Shown one piece after another: positions 7,114 to 15,874 of a stretch of 64,000 nt of DNA. The position numbers were made by a program, and so were the translations under genes. The DNA is taken from positions 1 to 64,000 of the forward strand of contig NZ_FZNR01000018.1 of NCBI RefSeq assembly GCF_900188005.1, written 5' to 3'. Source of the DNA: Actinoplanes regularis (GTDB lineage: Bacteria > Actinomycetota > Actinomycetes > Mycobacteriales > Micromonosporaceae). The notes under the pieces are model-generated. The model ran no database searches. It was not told the DNA's origin and was given only the letters and a program-made list of their open reading frames with translations. Numbering within the stretch: the stretch's first letter is position 1; the number at the start of each line of letters is the position of its first letter.

Positions 7114-9115
7114 GGGCGCCCGCCTGCCGCTCAGGTGTTCCGGCGTTGTGCGCCACCGCTGTGAGTGGGAGCCGGATCGTGACCGTGGTGCCCGCGTCCT
7201 CCTCGGAGTCGACCGCGACGGTTCCGCCATGCCGCTGCACGACGGCCGAGACGATGGACAGGCCCAGGCCCGTGCCGGGCAGCGCCCGGCGGGTGGCGTT
7301 GGCGGCCCGGAAGAACCGGCTGAACAGCTTCGGCAGATCGTCGGCCGGGATGCCGATGCCGGTGTCGCGGACCACGATCACCGCGCACGGCCCGTCGACA
7401 TGCGCGGCGACGCTGACCGTCCCGCCGGAGGGCGTGAACTTCACGGCGTTGGAGAACACGTTGCGGATCGCCCGATTCAGGTGATCCTGGTCGCCGGGCA
7501 TCGTGATCGACTCGTCGATCTCGCAGGTCATGGTGACTCCGGCCTGCTGGGCGGCGGGCTGGATCGCGGCATACGCCGCGTTCAGCATCGCGGTGAGGTC
7601 GAGCGTCTCCTCGTCCACCGCGAACCGGCCCGCTTCGATCCGGGACACCAGCAGGAGGTCCTCGATGAGCAGGCGGAGTCGTCCGACGTTGTGTTCGATC
7701 ACGCCGAGCATCCGTTCCTGGGTGGGGTTCAGCGGCCCGGCATCCTGGTCGACGAGAACCTCCAGGTAGCCGGAGACGCTGGTCAGCGGCGTGCGCAGCT
7801 CGTGCGAGACGGTGTACAGGAATTCTGTCTTCGCGGCGTCCACCTCCTGCGACCGGGCCACCAGCTCGTGCGCCTGCTCGAACAGCTTCGCCTGGGTCAG
7901 CGCCCGCGCCAGGTCAGCTGCGAGCATGCTGACCAGGTGTTCCTCGTACGGCCGCCAGGGGTCCCGCCCTTGCCGCTTCACGACGGTGAGCCGCCCCACG
8001 GCCTCCTGGCCTTCCCCGAACGTCACCTCGACCACTGATCCGGCCCCGGCCGAGGCTCCCTCGAGGTCGCGGATGACGGCCTTGCCCGGCCGCAGCCGCG
8101 CCCAGTCGACCGGGGCCTCGGCGAGGGCGGTGGTGTCCCCCGGTGCGCCCTCGGCGCTCCACACCTCGGCCGCGGCCGGCCGATCCTGGTCCGGTGCCAG
8201 GCGGATCACCACATGGTCGGCGTCGAGCAGGTCACCCAGGCCCCGAGCGGCCGCGGCCAGCGCGTCACCGCGCGACAGGTGCTGGCGGATCGCCGCGCTG
8301 TGCTCGTGGAAGTTGTCGAACATGCGACGCTCGGTGTCCGCCTCGTCGGCGTTGGCGTTGACGGCCGCCGCGACCGCCTCGATCTCCGCCGGGGCCCCGG
8401 CACGGGGCACCCGGGCGTCGTGCTCGCCTCGGCGCAGCCGGTCGGCGGTCTCCAGCACCTGAGCGAGCGGCGTGGTGATCCGCCGGGTGGCCGATCGGCC
8501 GATCCACAGCCCGAACAGCACGGCCCCCACGGTCGTGACCGCGACCACGATCAGGGCGATCGTGTTCAGGACGTCATTTCTGTGGTTGAGCCGGCCGATC
8601 CGGGCCGACAGGGCCTGGTCGAGCGCGCGGGTGGCGGATTGCGCCCGCACCAACTGTGCCTGCCTGGCCCATCTCGCCGGAGCGGGCGGCCTGGCACCGG
8701 GCATTCCGGCGATCTGCCGGTCGGCCAGCGCCCACCATTGGGCCGCCTCGGCGTTCAGATCCGCGACGAGCGCACGCGTCTGATCGACCGCGACCGAACG
8801 CAGCTGTGCCATCGCGGCCGGATAGGCCCGCCGGGCCGACTCGTAGGAGTCGCGATACGTCTCGTCGCCGCTCAGCAGGTAACTGTTCAGGCCCATCTGC
8901 CCGTTGCCGATCAGACTGCGCACTTCGGCGGTGGCCGCCTGAGCACGCAGCGTCTCCCGCATCGGCTGGCTGACCGCCACGGACGCCGCGACCGCCGCCA
9001 CCAGCCCCACCACGCCCATCAGCAACACCAGCCCGACCAGCCCACCGAAGGCGCGGCCGAGCAGCCGGCCGATCGTGCCCGATCCCTTCCTGGGGCGGCG
9101 GGCTCGCAGGTTCAC
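7097..9115 (-). CDS. Sensor histidine kinase (TM-sensor-TM-HAMP-GAF-HisKA-HATPase)
   Basis: 672 residues. A membrane helix near residues 18-45 and a second near 190-212 enclose a helical extracytoplasmic sensor of CHASE3-like style. HAMP follows ('RITTPLAQVLETADRLRRGE'), then a GAF-like domain (about 265-400), then HisKA with the phospho-acceptor H438 in 'SHELRTPLTSVSGYL'. The HATPase domain carries N, G1 and G2 boxes ('RNVFSNAVKFTPSGGTV', 'VVRDTGIGIPADD', 'GTGLGLSIV'). The GTG start overlaps the response regulator stop by 4 bp. It should phosphorylate that regulator and probably responds to an envelope signal. Confidence 0.92.
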   Translation of the reverse strand: MNLRARRPRKGSGTIGRLLGRAFGGLVGLVLLMGVVGLVAAVAASVAVSQPMRETLRAQAATAEVRSLIGNGQMGLNSYLLSGDETYRDSYESARRAYPAAMAQLRSVAVDQTRALVADLNAEAAQWWALADRQIAGMPGARPPAPARWARQAQLVRAQSATRALDQALSARIGRLNHRNDVLNTIALIVVAVTTVGAVLFGLWIGRSATRRITTPLAQVLETADRLRRGEHDARVPRAGAPAEIEAVAAAVNANADEADTERRMFDNFHEHSAAIRQHLSRGDALAAAARGLGDLLDADHVVIRLAPDQDRPAAAEVWSAEGAPGDTTALAEAPVDWARLRPGKAVIRDLEGASAGAGSVVEVTFGEGQEAVGRLTVVKRQGRDPWRPYEEHLVSMLAADLARALTQAKLFEQAHELVARSQEVDAAKTEFLYTVSHELRTPLTSVSGYLEVLVDQDAGPLNPTQERMLGVIEHNVGRLRLLIEDLLLVSRIEAGRFAVDEETLDLTAMLNAAYAAIQPAAQQAGVTMTCEIDESITMPGDQDHLNRAIRNVFSNAVKFTPSGGTVSVAAHVDGPCAVIVVRDTGIGIPADDLPKLFSRFFRAANATRRALPGTGLGLSIVSAVVQRHGGTVAVDSEEDAGTTVTIRLPLTAVAHNAGTPERQAGAHEYSQ

Positions 9116-9486
9116 GCCCGCGCCCTGCTCAGCAGGGTCTGCACCCGGGACACCAGCTCGCGTGGGCTGAACGGTTTGGTGACGTAGTCGTCGGCGCCGA
9201 CCGCGAAGCCCCTCTCGACGTCCTGCTCCTGCACCCGGGCGGTCAGAAGCAGCACCGGGGTCTGCGCGATCGCCGGATCCGCGCGGATCATCCGGCAGAC
9301 GTCGATGCCGGACAGGCCGGGCATGGCGATGTCGAGGATCACCAGGGCCGGGTGTCGCTCCCGGATCGCCGCCAGCGCCGCCTCGCCGTCCTCGGCCGCG
9401 ATCACTTCCTCGCCGAGTCCCTCGAGCTTGAACGTGACCAGGTCACGGATGTCCGCGTCGTCGTCCGCCACCAGGACCAGTGCCAT
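9112..9486 (-). CDS. Single-domain response regulator (REC only)
   Basis: 124 residues, a stand-alone receiver: acidic pair 'VADDDAD', phospho-acceptor D52 in 'LVILDIAMPG', the conserved Thr in 'LLLTAR' and Lys in 'DDYVTKPFS'. There is no DNA-binding or enzyme output domain, so signalling must go through protein contact. The HEAT protein or glycosyltransferase encoded in the same unit are the obvious candidates. It is the first gene of the four-gene minus-strand unit and is divergent from the hydrolase gene at 9625. Confidence 0.93.
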   Translation of the reverse strand: MALVLVADDDADIRDLVTFKLEGLGEEVIAAEDGEAALAAIRERHPALVILDIAMPGLSGIDVCRMIRADPAIAQTPVLLLTARVQEQDVERGFAVGADDYVTKPFSPRELVSRVQTLLSRARA

Positions 9487-9624
9487 GTCGCACCTCGCAC
9501 CGTGACCGTCGCGGTCAGCTGGAATTTGGATGATCTTCTACATCATCGCAGGTCACGAGCGTTGCGGCACCGAATTGGCCCGCGTTCGCTCACATGCCCG
9601 CCAGGTCGCGGGAAAGATGGTGGC

Positions 9625-11811
9625 GTGTCGTTCGCCGATCTCCCGCCCCGGATCCACCGGCGGCGGCGCTGGTGGTGGATGGTGCTCCCACTCGGCGCCC
9701 TGTTCCTGGCGGGCTGGCTGGTCGTCGCGCGGCCCGGATCGTCTCCGGGACCGGTCCGGTCCAGTCCGGGTACGGCGCAGATCGCCGGGCTGGACGCCGT
9801 GCCACCCGCACCGGCGGGCCCGTCCTGGGCGTCACGACCGGTGTCCGCCGCCGGGCTGCGGACCGTGGCGACGGCCGGACCGGACGGCTTCGCGTTGCAC
9901 ACCGCCAGCGGTGACAAGCGGTTCCTGCCCGGGGTGAATCTGGGCAGTACCACGCCCGGGCACCAGCCCGGGGAACTGGCGATCACCGCGACGGACTACC
10001 GGGTCTGGTTCGCCGCGATGGACCGGCTGGGCGTCCGGGTGGTCCGCGTCTACACGATCCATCCACCCGCGTTCTACGGGGAGCTGGCCGCGCACAATCG
10101 GGCGCACCCGGACCGGCCGCTGTACCTGATGCAGGGCGTCTACCTGCCGGACGAGTCGTACGTGACCAAGGGCAACCTGTTCGACCCGCAGGTCACCACC
10201 TCGTTCACCGCCGAGCTGCGCGACGCCTCCCTCGCGGTGGGCGGGCACCTGTCCCGGTCGCCCACGCCGGGACGCGCCAGCGGGACCTGGGATGTCGACG
10301 TCGGCGACTGGCTCGCCGGCTGGATCATCGGGGTGGAGTGGGACCCGTACGCCACGGCCGCCACCGACCGGATCGGCACCACGGTTCCCGCGGTGACGGG
10401 CCGCTACTTCCGCAGCGCCGGGACGGCCACCGCGACGGAGCGGTGGCTGGCCGCCCGGATGGAGGAGCTGGCCACCGCCGAGGCCGCAGCCGGGCGTGGT
10501 GCTCCGATCGCGTTCGCGAACTGGCCGACCACCGACCCGCTGACCCACCGGTACGAGCCGCTGGAGCAGGAGGACCTGGCCGGGGTGGACGCCAACCACG
10601 TCCAGCCCACCGAGGCCTGGCCGGGCGGCACCTTCGCCAGTTACCACGCCTATCCCTACTACCCGGACTTCCAGCGCCACCAGCCCGAACTGCAGACCTT
10701 CCGGTACGCGGGACGTGCCGACCCGTACGCGGGCTACCTGAATCAGCTCCGCGAACACCACACCGGCATGCCGGTCCTGATCACCGAGTTCGGGGTGCCG
10801 TCCAGCATTGGCGACGCCCACCACGGGCCGCTCGGCCGTGACCAGGGCGACCACGACGAGGCCGAGGCCATGCGCATCGACGCCGAGCTGCTCCGCATGA
10901 TCAAGGATCTCGGGCTGGCCGGCGGGTTCGTGTTCGCCTGGACCGACGAGTGGTTCAAGCTGACCTGGAACACCGTCACCCACCAGATCCCCGCCGACCG
11001 GCGGCAGCTCTGGCACGACCCGCTCACCAACGAGCAGTACTTCGGGCTGATCGCCACCGACGCGGTGACGGACCCGGACGTCGCCCCGCGGACGCTCGTC
11101 GACGATCCGGCCGCCCGTCCCGCGCCCGCCGTCCGGGCCACCGTCGACGACTCCTATCTGCGTCTCGTCCTGCGGCTGGCCGAGCCGCTGCCGGCGAAGC
11201 TCACCGTCGGCCTGGACGTCCTGCCCCGGCTGACCGGCCCGCCCCCGCCGGGCGCCGTCGACCGGCAGCCGGACACCGCGTTCGCGCTGGACCTGGCCGC
11301 CCACACCGGGCAGGCGTGGATCCGCGTCCCGCTCGACCCGATGCCGCTGGACTTCCCGGTCCCGGCGGCCGCGCGGCCCGCACCGGTCGACGGCTGGCAG
11401 CACTACCAGCAGATCGTCAACCGTGCCCTGACCGTGCCGGTCTCCGGCCGGCGCCTGCCGGTCGAGCTGTTCGACGTGGGCCGGCTGCGCTACGGCAGCT
11501 GGGATCCCGCCGACCCGCACGCGGACAGCCGGGCCCTGTGGCGCCTCGACGGCACCGAGCTGACGATCCGGATCCCGTGGGCCCTGGCCGGCTTCGCCGA
11601 CCCGTCCTCCCGGCAGGTTCTGGTGCCCGAGGGCACTGCCGCCGCCACGGAGACCAGCCCCGCCGTCGGGATCCTGCTCGGCACCGGGACCGGGCCCGAC
11701 CAGGTGGCCGGATCCGTCCGGTGGGACGACTGGCAACGCGTCCACTACACCGAACGCCTCAAGCCGGGGGCGAGCGCGGTCCGCGACGCCCTGATCGCGA
11801 CGGCGTCGTGA
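9625..11811 (+). CDS. Membrane-anchored glycoside-hydrolase-like TIM-barrel protein
   Basis: The likely start is GTG 9625, in front of an arginine-rich patch and a membrane helix ('WWWMVLPLGALFLAGWLVVA'); about 728 residues. The ectodomain has a TIM-barrel hydrolase pattern: 'RVVRVYTIHPPAFYGEL', 'GWIIGVEWDPYA', 'ANHVQPTEAWPGGTFASYHA', and a candidate nucleophile E388 in 'VLITEFGVPSS'. A C-terminal beta-rich region of ~220 residues follows. It is divergent from the signalling and glycosyltransferase unit. I infer a role in trimming or releasing the polysaccharide made by that synthase. The exact GH family is not recognised. Confidence 0.72.
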   Translation: MSFADLPPRIHRRRRWWWMVLPLGALFLAGWLVVARPGSSPGPVRSSPGTAQIAGLDAVPPAPAGPSWASRPVSAAGLRTVATAGPDGFALHTASGDKRFLPGVNLGSTTPGHQPGELAITATDYRVWFAAMDRLGVRVVRVYTIHPPAFYGELAAHNRAHPDRPLYLMQGVYLPDESYVTKGNLFDPQVTTSFTAELRDASLAVGGHLSRSPTPGRASGTWDVDVGDWLAGWIIGVEWDPYATAATDRIGTTVPAVTGRYFRSAGTATATERWLAARMEELATAEAAAGRGAPIAFANWPTTDPLTHRYEPLEQEDLAGVDANHVQPTEAWPGGTFASYHAYPYYPDFQRHQPELQTFRYAGRADPYAGYLNQLREHHTGMPVLITEFGVPSSIGDAHHGPLGRDQGDHDEAEAMRIDAELLRMIKDLGLAGGFVFAWTDEWFKLTWNTVTHQIPADRRQLWHDPLTNEQYFGLIATDAVTDPDVAPRTLVDDPAARPAPAVRATVDDSYLRLVLRLAEPLPAKLTVGLDVLPRLTGPPPPGAVDRQPDTAFALDLAAHTGQAWIRVPLDPMPLDFPVPAAARPAPVDGWQHYQQIVNRALTVPVSGRRLPVELFDVGRLRYGSWDPADPHADSRALWRLDGTELTIRIPWALAGFADPSSRQVLVPEGTAAATETSPAVGILLGTGTGPDQVAGSVRWDDWQRVHYTERLKPGASAVRDALIATAS

Positions 11812-11885
11812 AAATCGCGTGAAGCCCCCTGTCCGGCGTCGGGGCGGGGCAGTTGACTGGCTCCGTCGTGGAAGGGAGAGACGGC

Positions 11886-11969
11886 ATGGCCGACCTGGCG
11901 TACGTGCTGTTGACGGTGGCGTTGTTCGGATCGCTGGCGCTGGTGGTACGAGCGGTGGAGCGACTGTGA
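11886..11969 (+). CDS. Single-TM micropeptide leading the kdp operon, 27 aa
   Basis: ATG at 11886 follows a GGGAGAG ribosome site. The 27-residue product is one membrane helix with a basic end ('YVLLTVALFGSLALVVRAVE'). Its stop overlaps the GTG start of kdpF. Length and shape resemble KdpF, but the sequence differs and lacks the KdpF 'LFPERF' end, so it is an additional small subunit or leader. Similar short ORFs precede kdpF in other actinobacteria as far as I recall; no function is established. Confidence 0.6.
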   Translation: MADLAYVLLTVALFGSLALVVRAVERL

Positions 11970-12055
11970 ACCTGGAGAATCTGGCCGGCCTGGTCCTCGC
12001 CGGGGCGCTGACCGTGTTCCTGTTGGCGGCCCTGCTGTTCCCGGAGCGGTTCTGA
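11966..12055 (+). CDS. kdpF: K+-transporting ATPase subunit KdpF
   Basis: 29 residues, one membrane helix, with the typical KdpF end 'AALLFPERF'. KdpF stabilises the KdpFABC complex in the membrane. The GTG start overlaps the upstream micropeptide stop, and its own stop overlaps the kdpA start (TGATG), so the three are translationally coupled. Confidence 0.88.
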   Translation: MNLENLAGLVLAGALTVFLLAALLFPERF

Positions 12056-13713
12056 TGGGCGACACGACGGCGGCAATCCTGTTCATCGCCACGCTGATCG
12101 CGGCGCTGGCCGTGGTGTACCGGCCGCTCGGCGATCACCTGTACCGGGTGGTCTGCTCGACCCGGCACCTGCGCGCCGAGCGGGTGATCTACCGGCTGGT
12201 CGGCGTGGATCCCGGCGGGGAGCAGTCCTGGAGCGGGTACGCGCGCGGCGTGCTCGCGTTCTCCGCGGTGTCGGTGCTGTTCCTGTACGCGTTCCTGCGG
12301 CTGCAGAACCACCTGTGGCTGTCGCTGGGTCTCCCCGCGGTGGACCCGGACGGGGCGTGGAACACCGCGGTCAGCTTCGTCACGAACACCGACTGGCAGT
12401 CGTACTCCGGTGAGTCCACGCTGGGACATCTGGTGCAGATGACCGGGCTGGCGGTGCAGAACTTCGTATCGGCGGCGGTGGGGATCTCGGTCGCGGTCGC
12501 CCTGGTGCGCGGGTTCACCCGCTCCCGTACCGACCGGTTGGGCAACTTCTGGGTCGACCTGGTCCGCGTCACGGTGCGGGTCCTGCTGCCGATCTCGGCC
12601 GTCGCGGCGCTCGTGCTGATCGCCGGCGGGGCGGTGCAGAACCTGTCGGGCGGCACCGACGTGCACACCCTGACCGGGGCCGTGCAGCACGTGACCGGCG
12701 GGCCGGTCGCCTCCCAGGAGGCGATCAAGGTGCTGGGCACCAACGGCGGCGGGTTCTACAACGCCAACAGCGCCCACCCGTTCGAGAACCCGACGGCCTG
12801 GACGAACTGGCTGGAGGTCTTCCTGCTCCTGGCGATCCCGGTCAGCCTGCCACGCACGTTCGGGCGCATGGCCGGCGGCGACCGGCAGGGCTACGCGATC
12901 GTCGCCGCGATGGCGGTCCTCGCGGTCGGCAGCATCGTCACGATCAACGTACTGCAGGGGTCGCACCACGGCACCGTGCCGACGGCGGTCGGCGCGGCCA
13001 CGGAGGGCACCGAGTCCCGCTTCGGGGTGCTCGACTCGGCGACGTTCGCGGCGGCGACCACGCTGACCTCGACCGGGGCGGTGAACTCCGCCCACGACTC
13101 GTACACGCCACTGGGCGGCGGGGTGACGATCCTGAACATGCTGCTGGGTGAGATCGCGCCCGGCGGCACCGGATCGGGCCTGTACGGAATGCTGATCCTG
13201 GCGGTCTTCACCGTCTTCGTGGCCGGGCTGATGGTCGGGCGCACCCCGGAGTACCTGGGCAAGAAGATCAGCGCCCGGGAGGTCAAGTTCGCCTCCCTGT
13301 ACTTCCTGAGCACCCCGACGCTCGTCCTGGCCGGCACCGCGGTCGCGATCGTGACCGGTTGGGGCCGCGCCGGGATGCTCAACTCCGGCACCCACGGGCT
13401 CTCCGAGGTGCTGTACGCGTTCGCGTCCGCGTCGAACAACAACGGCTCCGCGTTCGCCGGGCTGACCGTCTCGGGCACCGGCTACAACACCGCGCTCGGG
13501 CTCTGCATGCTGCTGGGCCGCTTCCTGCCGATCGTGTTCGTGCTCGGCCTGGCCGGCTCCCTCGCCGCGCAGCAGCCGGTGCCCGCCTCCACCGGCACGT
13601 TGCGGACCGATCAGCCCCTGTTCGTCGGCATGCTGGTCGGCGTCACGCTCGTCCTGGTGGCGCTGACCTTCCTGCCCGCCCTCGCGCTCGGCCCGCTGGC
13701 CGAGGGCCTGTAG
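12055..13713 (+). CDS. kdpA: K+-transporting ATPase channel subunit KdpA
   Basis: 552 residues, full length for the family, with about ten membrane helices. The four-fold channel repeat carries selectivity-filter motifs such as 'SFVTNTDWQSYSGE', 'TNGGGFYNANSAHPFENP' and 'FASASNNNGSAF'. KdpA binds and conducts potassium within the high-affinity KdpFABC pump. It is preceded by kdpF with a 1-bp overlap and followed by kdpB after 10 bp. Expression is expected under potassium limitation through the linked KdpDE system. Confidence 0.96.
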   Translation: MGDTTAAILFIATLIAALAVVYRPLGDHLYRVVCSTRHLRAERVIYRLVGVDPGGEQSWSGYARGVLAFSAVSVLFLYAFLRLQNHLWLSLGLPAVDPDGAWNTAVSFVTNTDWQSYSGESTLGHLVQMTGLAVQNFVSAAVGISVAVALVRGFTRSRTDRLGNFWVDLVRVTVRVLLPISAVAALVLIAGGAVQNLSGGTDVHTLTGAVQHVTGGPVASQEAIKVLGTNGGGFYNANSAHPFENPTAWTNWLEVFLLLAIPVSLPRTFGRMAGGDRQGYAIVAAMAVLAVGSIVTINVLQGSHHGTVPTAVGAATEGTESRFGVLDSATFAAATTLTSTGAVNSAHDSYTPLGGGVTILNMLLGEIAPGGTGSGLYGMLILAVFTVFVAGLMVGRTPEYLGKKISAREVKFASLYFLSTPTLVLAGTAVAIVTGWGRAGMLNSGTHGLSEVLYAFASASNNNGSAFAGLTVSGTGYNTALGLCMLLGRFLPIVFVLGLAGSLAAQQPVPASTGTLRTDQPLFVGMLVGVTLVLVALTFLPALALGPLAEGL

Positions 13714-13723
13714 GAGGACCACG

Positions 13724-15874
13724 TTGACTGTCAGCACAGTGGAAGCGGCCCCGCGGCGGCAGAGCCCGCGGCGGGCCCCGGGCGGGCTGCTCGACCCGCG
13801 GATGTTGTGGAAGTCCCTGCCGGACGCGGTGCGCAAGCTCGACCCGCGCACGCTGTGGCGCAACCCGGTGATGTTCATCGTCGAGATCGGCTCGGTCTTC
13901 ACCACCGTCCTCGCGATCGGCCGGCCGAGCGTGTTCGCCTGGGTCATCACGGTCTGGCTGTGGCTGACCGTCGTCTTCGCGAACCTGGCCGAGGCGGTCG
14001 CCGAGGGCCGGGGCAAGGCCCAGGCCGACACGCTGCGCCAGGCCAAGCGCGACACCCTGGCCCGGCGGCTGCCCGCCTGGCCGGACACCGCCGGCGAGGA
14101 GACGGTCCCGGCGCCGCAGCTCGAGCGGGACGACGTCGTCGTGGTGGAGGCGGGCCAGATCATCCCCGGCGACGGCGACGTCATCGAGGGCATCGCGAGC
14201 GTGGACGAGTCGGCCATCACCGGCGAGTCGGCCCCGGTGATCCGCGAGTCCGGCGGCGACCGGTCGGCGGTCACCGGCGGGACCCGGGTGCTCTCCGACC
14301 GGATCGTCGTGCGGATCACCCAGCGGCCCGGGCAGAGCTTCATCGACCGGATGATCGCGCTGGTCGAGGGCGCCAGCCGGCAGAAGACCCCGAACGAGAT
14401 CGCGCTGAACATCCTGCTCGCCGCGCTCACGATCATCTTCCTGCTGTCGGTCGCGACGCTGCAGCCGCTGGCGATCTACTCCAAGGCCGCCAATCCCGCC
14501 GCCGCCGACGACGCCACGCTCACCGCGCACGGCATGACCGGGATCGTGCTGGTCTCGCTGCTGATCTGCCTGATACCCACCACGATCGGGGCGCTGCTGT
14601 CGGCCATCGGGATCGCCGGCATGGACCGGCTCGTGCAGCGCAACGTGCTCGCCATGTCCGGGCGCGCCGTGGAGGCCGCTGGTGACGTCAACACCCTGCT
14701 GCTGGACAAGACCGGCACGATCACCCTGGGCAACCGGCAGGCCGCGGAGTTCCTCCCGGTCGACGGCGTGACCCCGCTCGAGCTCGCCGACGCCGCGCAG
14801 CTGTCCAGCCTGGCCGACGAGACCCCCGAGGGGCGCTCCGTGGTGGTACTCGCCAAGACCCGGCACAACCTGCGGGAACGAGAGGCGGCCCTGATGCGTA
14901 CGGCCACCTTCGTACCGTTCACCGCCCAGACCCGGATGTCCGGCGTCGACCTGGCCACCGACGGTCCAGAAGCGACCCGGCGGATCCGCAAGGGCGCCGC
15001 CGCCGCGGTGATGAAATGGGTCCGCGACCACGGCGGTCACCCCACCGACCAGGTCGGTGGCATCGTCGACGCGGTCAGCGCCAGCGGCGGCACCCCGCTG
15101 GTGGTGGCCGAACACGTCGACGGGCGATCCGCCCGCGCGCTCGGCGTGATCCACCTGAAGGACGTCGTCAAGGCCGGAATGCGGGCGCGCTTCGACGAGA
15201 TGCGCCGGATGGGCATCCGTACCGTCATGATCACCGGCGACAATCCGCTGACCGCCCAGGCGATCGCCACCGAGGCCGGCGTCGACGACTTCCTCGCCGA
15301 GGCCACCCCGGAGGACAAGCTCGCGCTCATCAGGAGGGAGCAGGCCGGCGGCCGGCTGGTCGCGATGACCGGCGACGGCACCAACGACGCCCCCGCCCTC
15401 GCGCAGGCCGACGTCGGGGTCGCCATGAACACCGGCACCTCGGCGGCGAAGGAGGCCGGAAACATGGTCGATCTCGACTCCGACCCGACCAAGCTCATCG
15501 AGATCGTCGAGATCGGAAAGCAGCTGCTGATCACCCGGGGAGCGTTGACCACCTTCTCGATCGCCAACGACATCGCCAAGTACTTCGCGATCATCCCGGC
15601 CATGTTCGCCGCGGTCTACCCCTCGCTGGACACGCTCAACGTGATGCGGCTGCACAGCTCGACCTCGGCGATCCTGTCCGCGGTCATCTTCAACGCGCTG
15701 GTCATCGTCGCGCTGATCCCCCTCGCCCTGCGCGGGGTGCGCTACAGCCCGGCCGGCGCCTCGGCGATGCTGCGCCGCAACCTGCTGGTCTACGGCCTCG
15801 GCGGGATCGTCGCACCGTTCGCCGGCATCAAACTCATCGACCTGCTCGTCCAGTCCGTCCCGGGGATCTCCTGA
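13724..15874 (+). CDS. kdpB: K+-transporting P-type ATPase subunit KdpB
   Basis: 716 residues from a TTG start with AGGAGG upstream. P-type ATPase motifs are complete: actuator 'ITGESAPV', phosphorylation D328 in 'LLLDKTGTITLGN', 'MITGDNPLTAQAIA' and hinge 'MTGDGTNDAPALAQADVG'. Membrane helices are arranged 2+2+3 as in the family. KdpB hydrolyses ATP to drive potassium through KdpA. Its stop overlaps the kdpC ATG by 1 bp. Confidence 0.96.
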   Translation: MTVSTVEAAPRRQSPRRAPGGLLDPRMLWKSLPDAVRKLDPRTLWRNPVMFIVEIGSVFTTVLAIGRPSVFAWVITVWLWLTVVFANLAEAVAEGRGKAQADTLRQAKRDTLARRLPAWPDTAGEETVPAPQLERDDVVVVEAGQIIPGDGDVIEGIASVDESAITGESAPVIRESGGDRSAVTGGTRVLSDRIVVRITQRPGQSFIDRMIALVEGASRQKTPNEIALNILLAALTIIFLLSVATLQPLAIYSKAANPAAADDATLTAHGMTGIVLVSLLICLIPTTIGALLSAIGIAGMDRLVQRNVLAMSGRAVEAAGDVNTLLLDKTGTITLGNRQAAEFLPVDGVTPLELADAAQLSSLADETPEGRSVVVLAKTRHNLREREAALMRTATFVPFTAQTRMSGVDLATDGPEATRRIRKGAAAAVMKWVRDHGGHPTDQVGGIVDAVSASGGTPLVVAEHVDGRSARALGVIHLKDVVKAGMRARFDEMRRMGIRTVMITGDNPLTAQAIATEAGVDDFLAEATPEDKLALIRREQAGGRLVAMTGDGTNDAPALAQADVGVAMNTGTSAAKEAGNMVDLDSDPTKLIEIVEIGKQLLITRGALTTFSIANDIAKYFAIIPAMFAAVYPSLDTLNVMRLHSSTSAILSAVIFNALVIVALIPLALRGVRYSPAGASAMLRRNLLVYGLGGIVAPFAGIKLIDLLVQSVPGIS

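Noticed and set aside
9832..14436. A 1,534-codon open frame on the minus strand
   Set aside because: It lies antisense to the hydrolase and kdpA/kdpB genes, has the Arg/Gly/Gln-rich composition of high-GC shadow frames and no domain pattern.
13643..15655. A 670-codon minus-strand open frame
   Set aside because: Antisense shadow of kdpB; the plus frame carries all P-type ATPase motifs.
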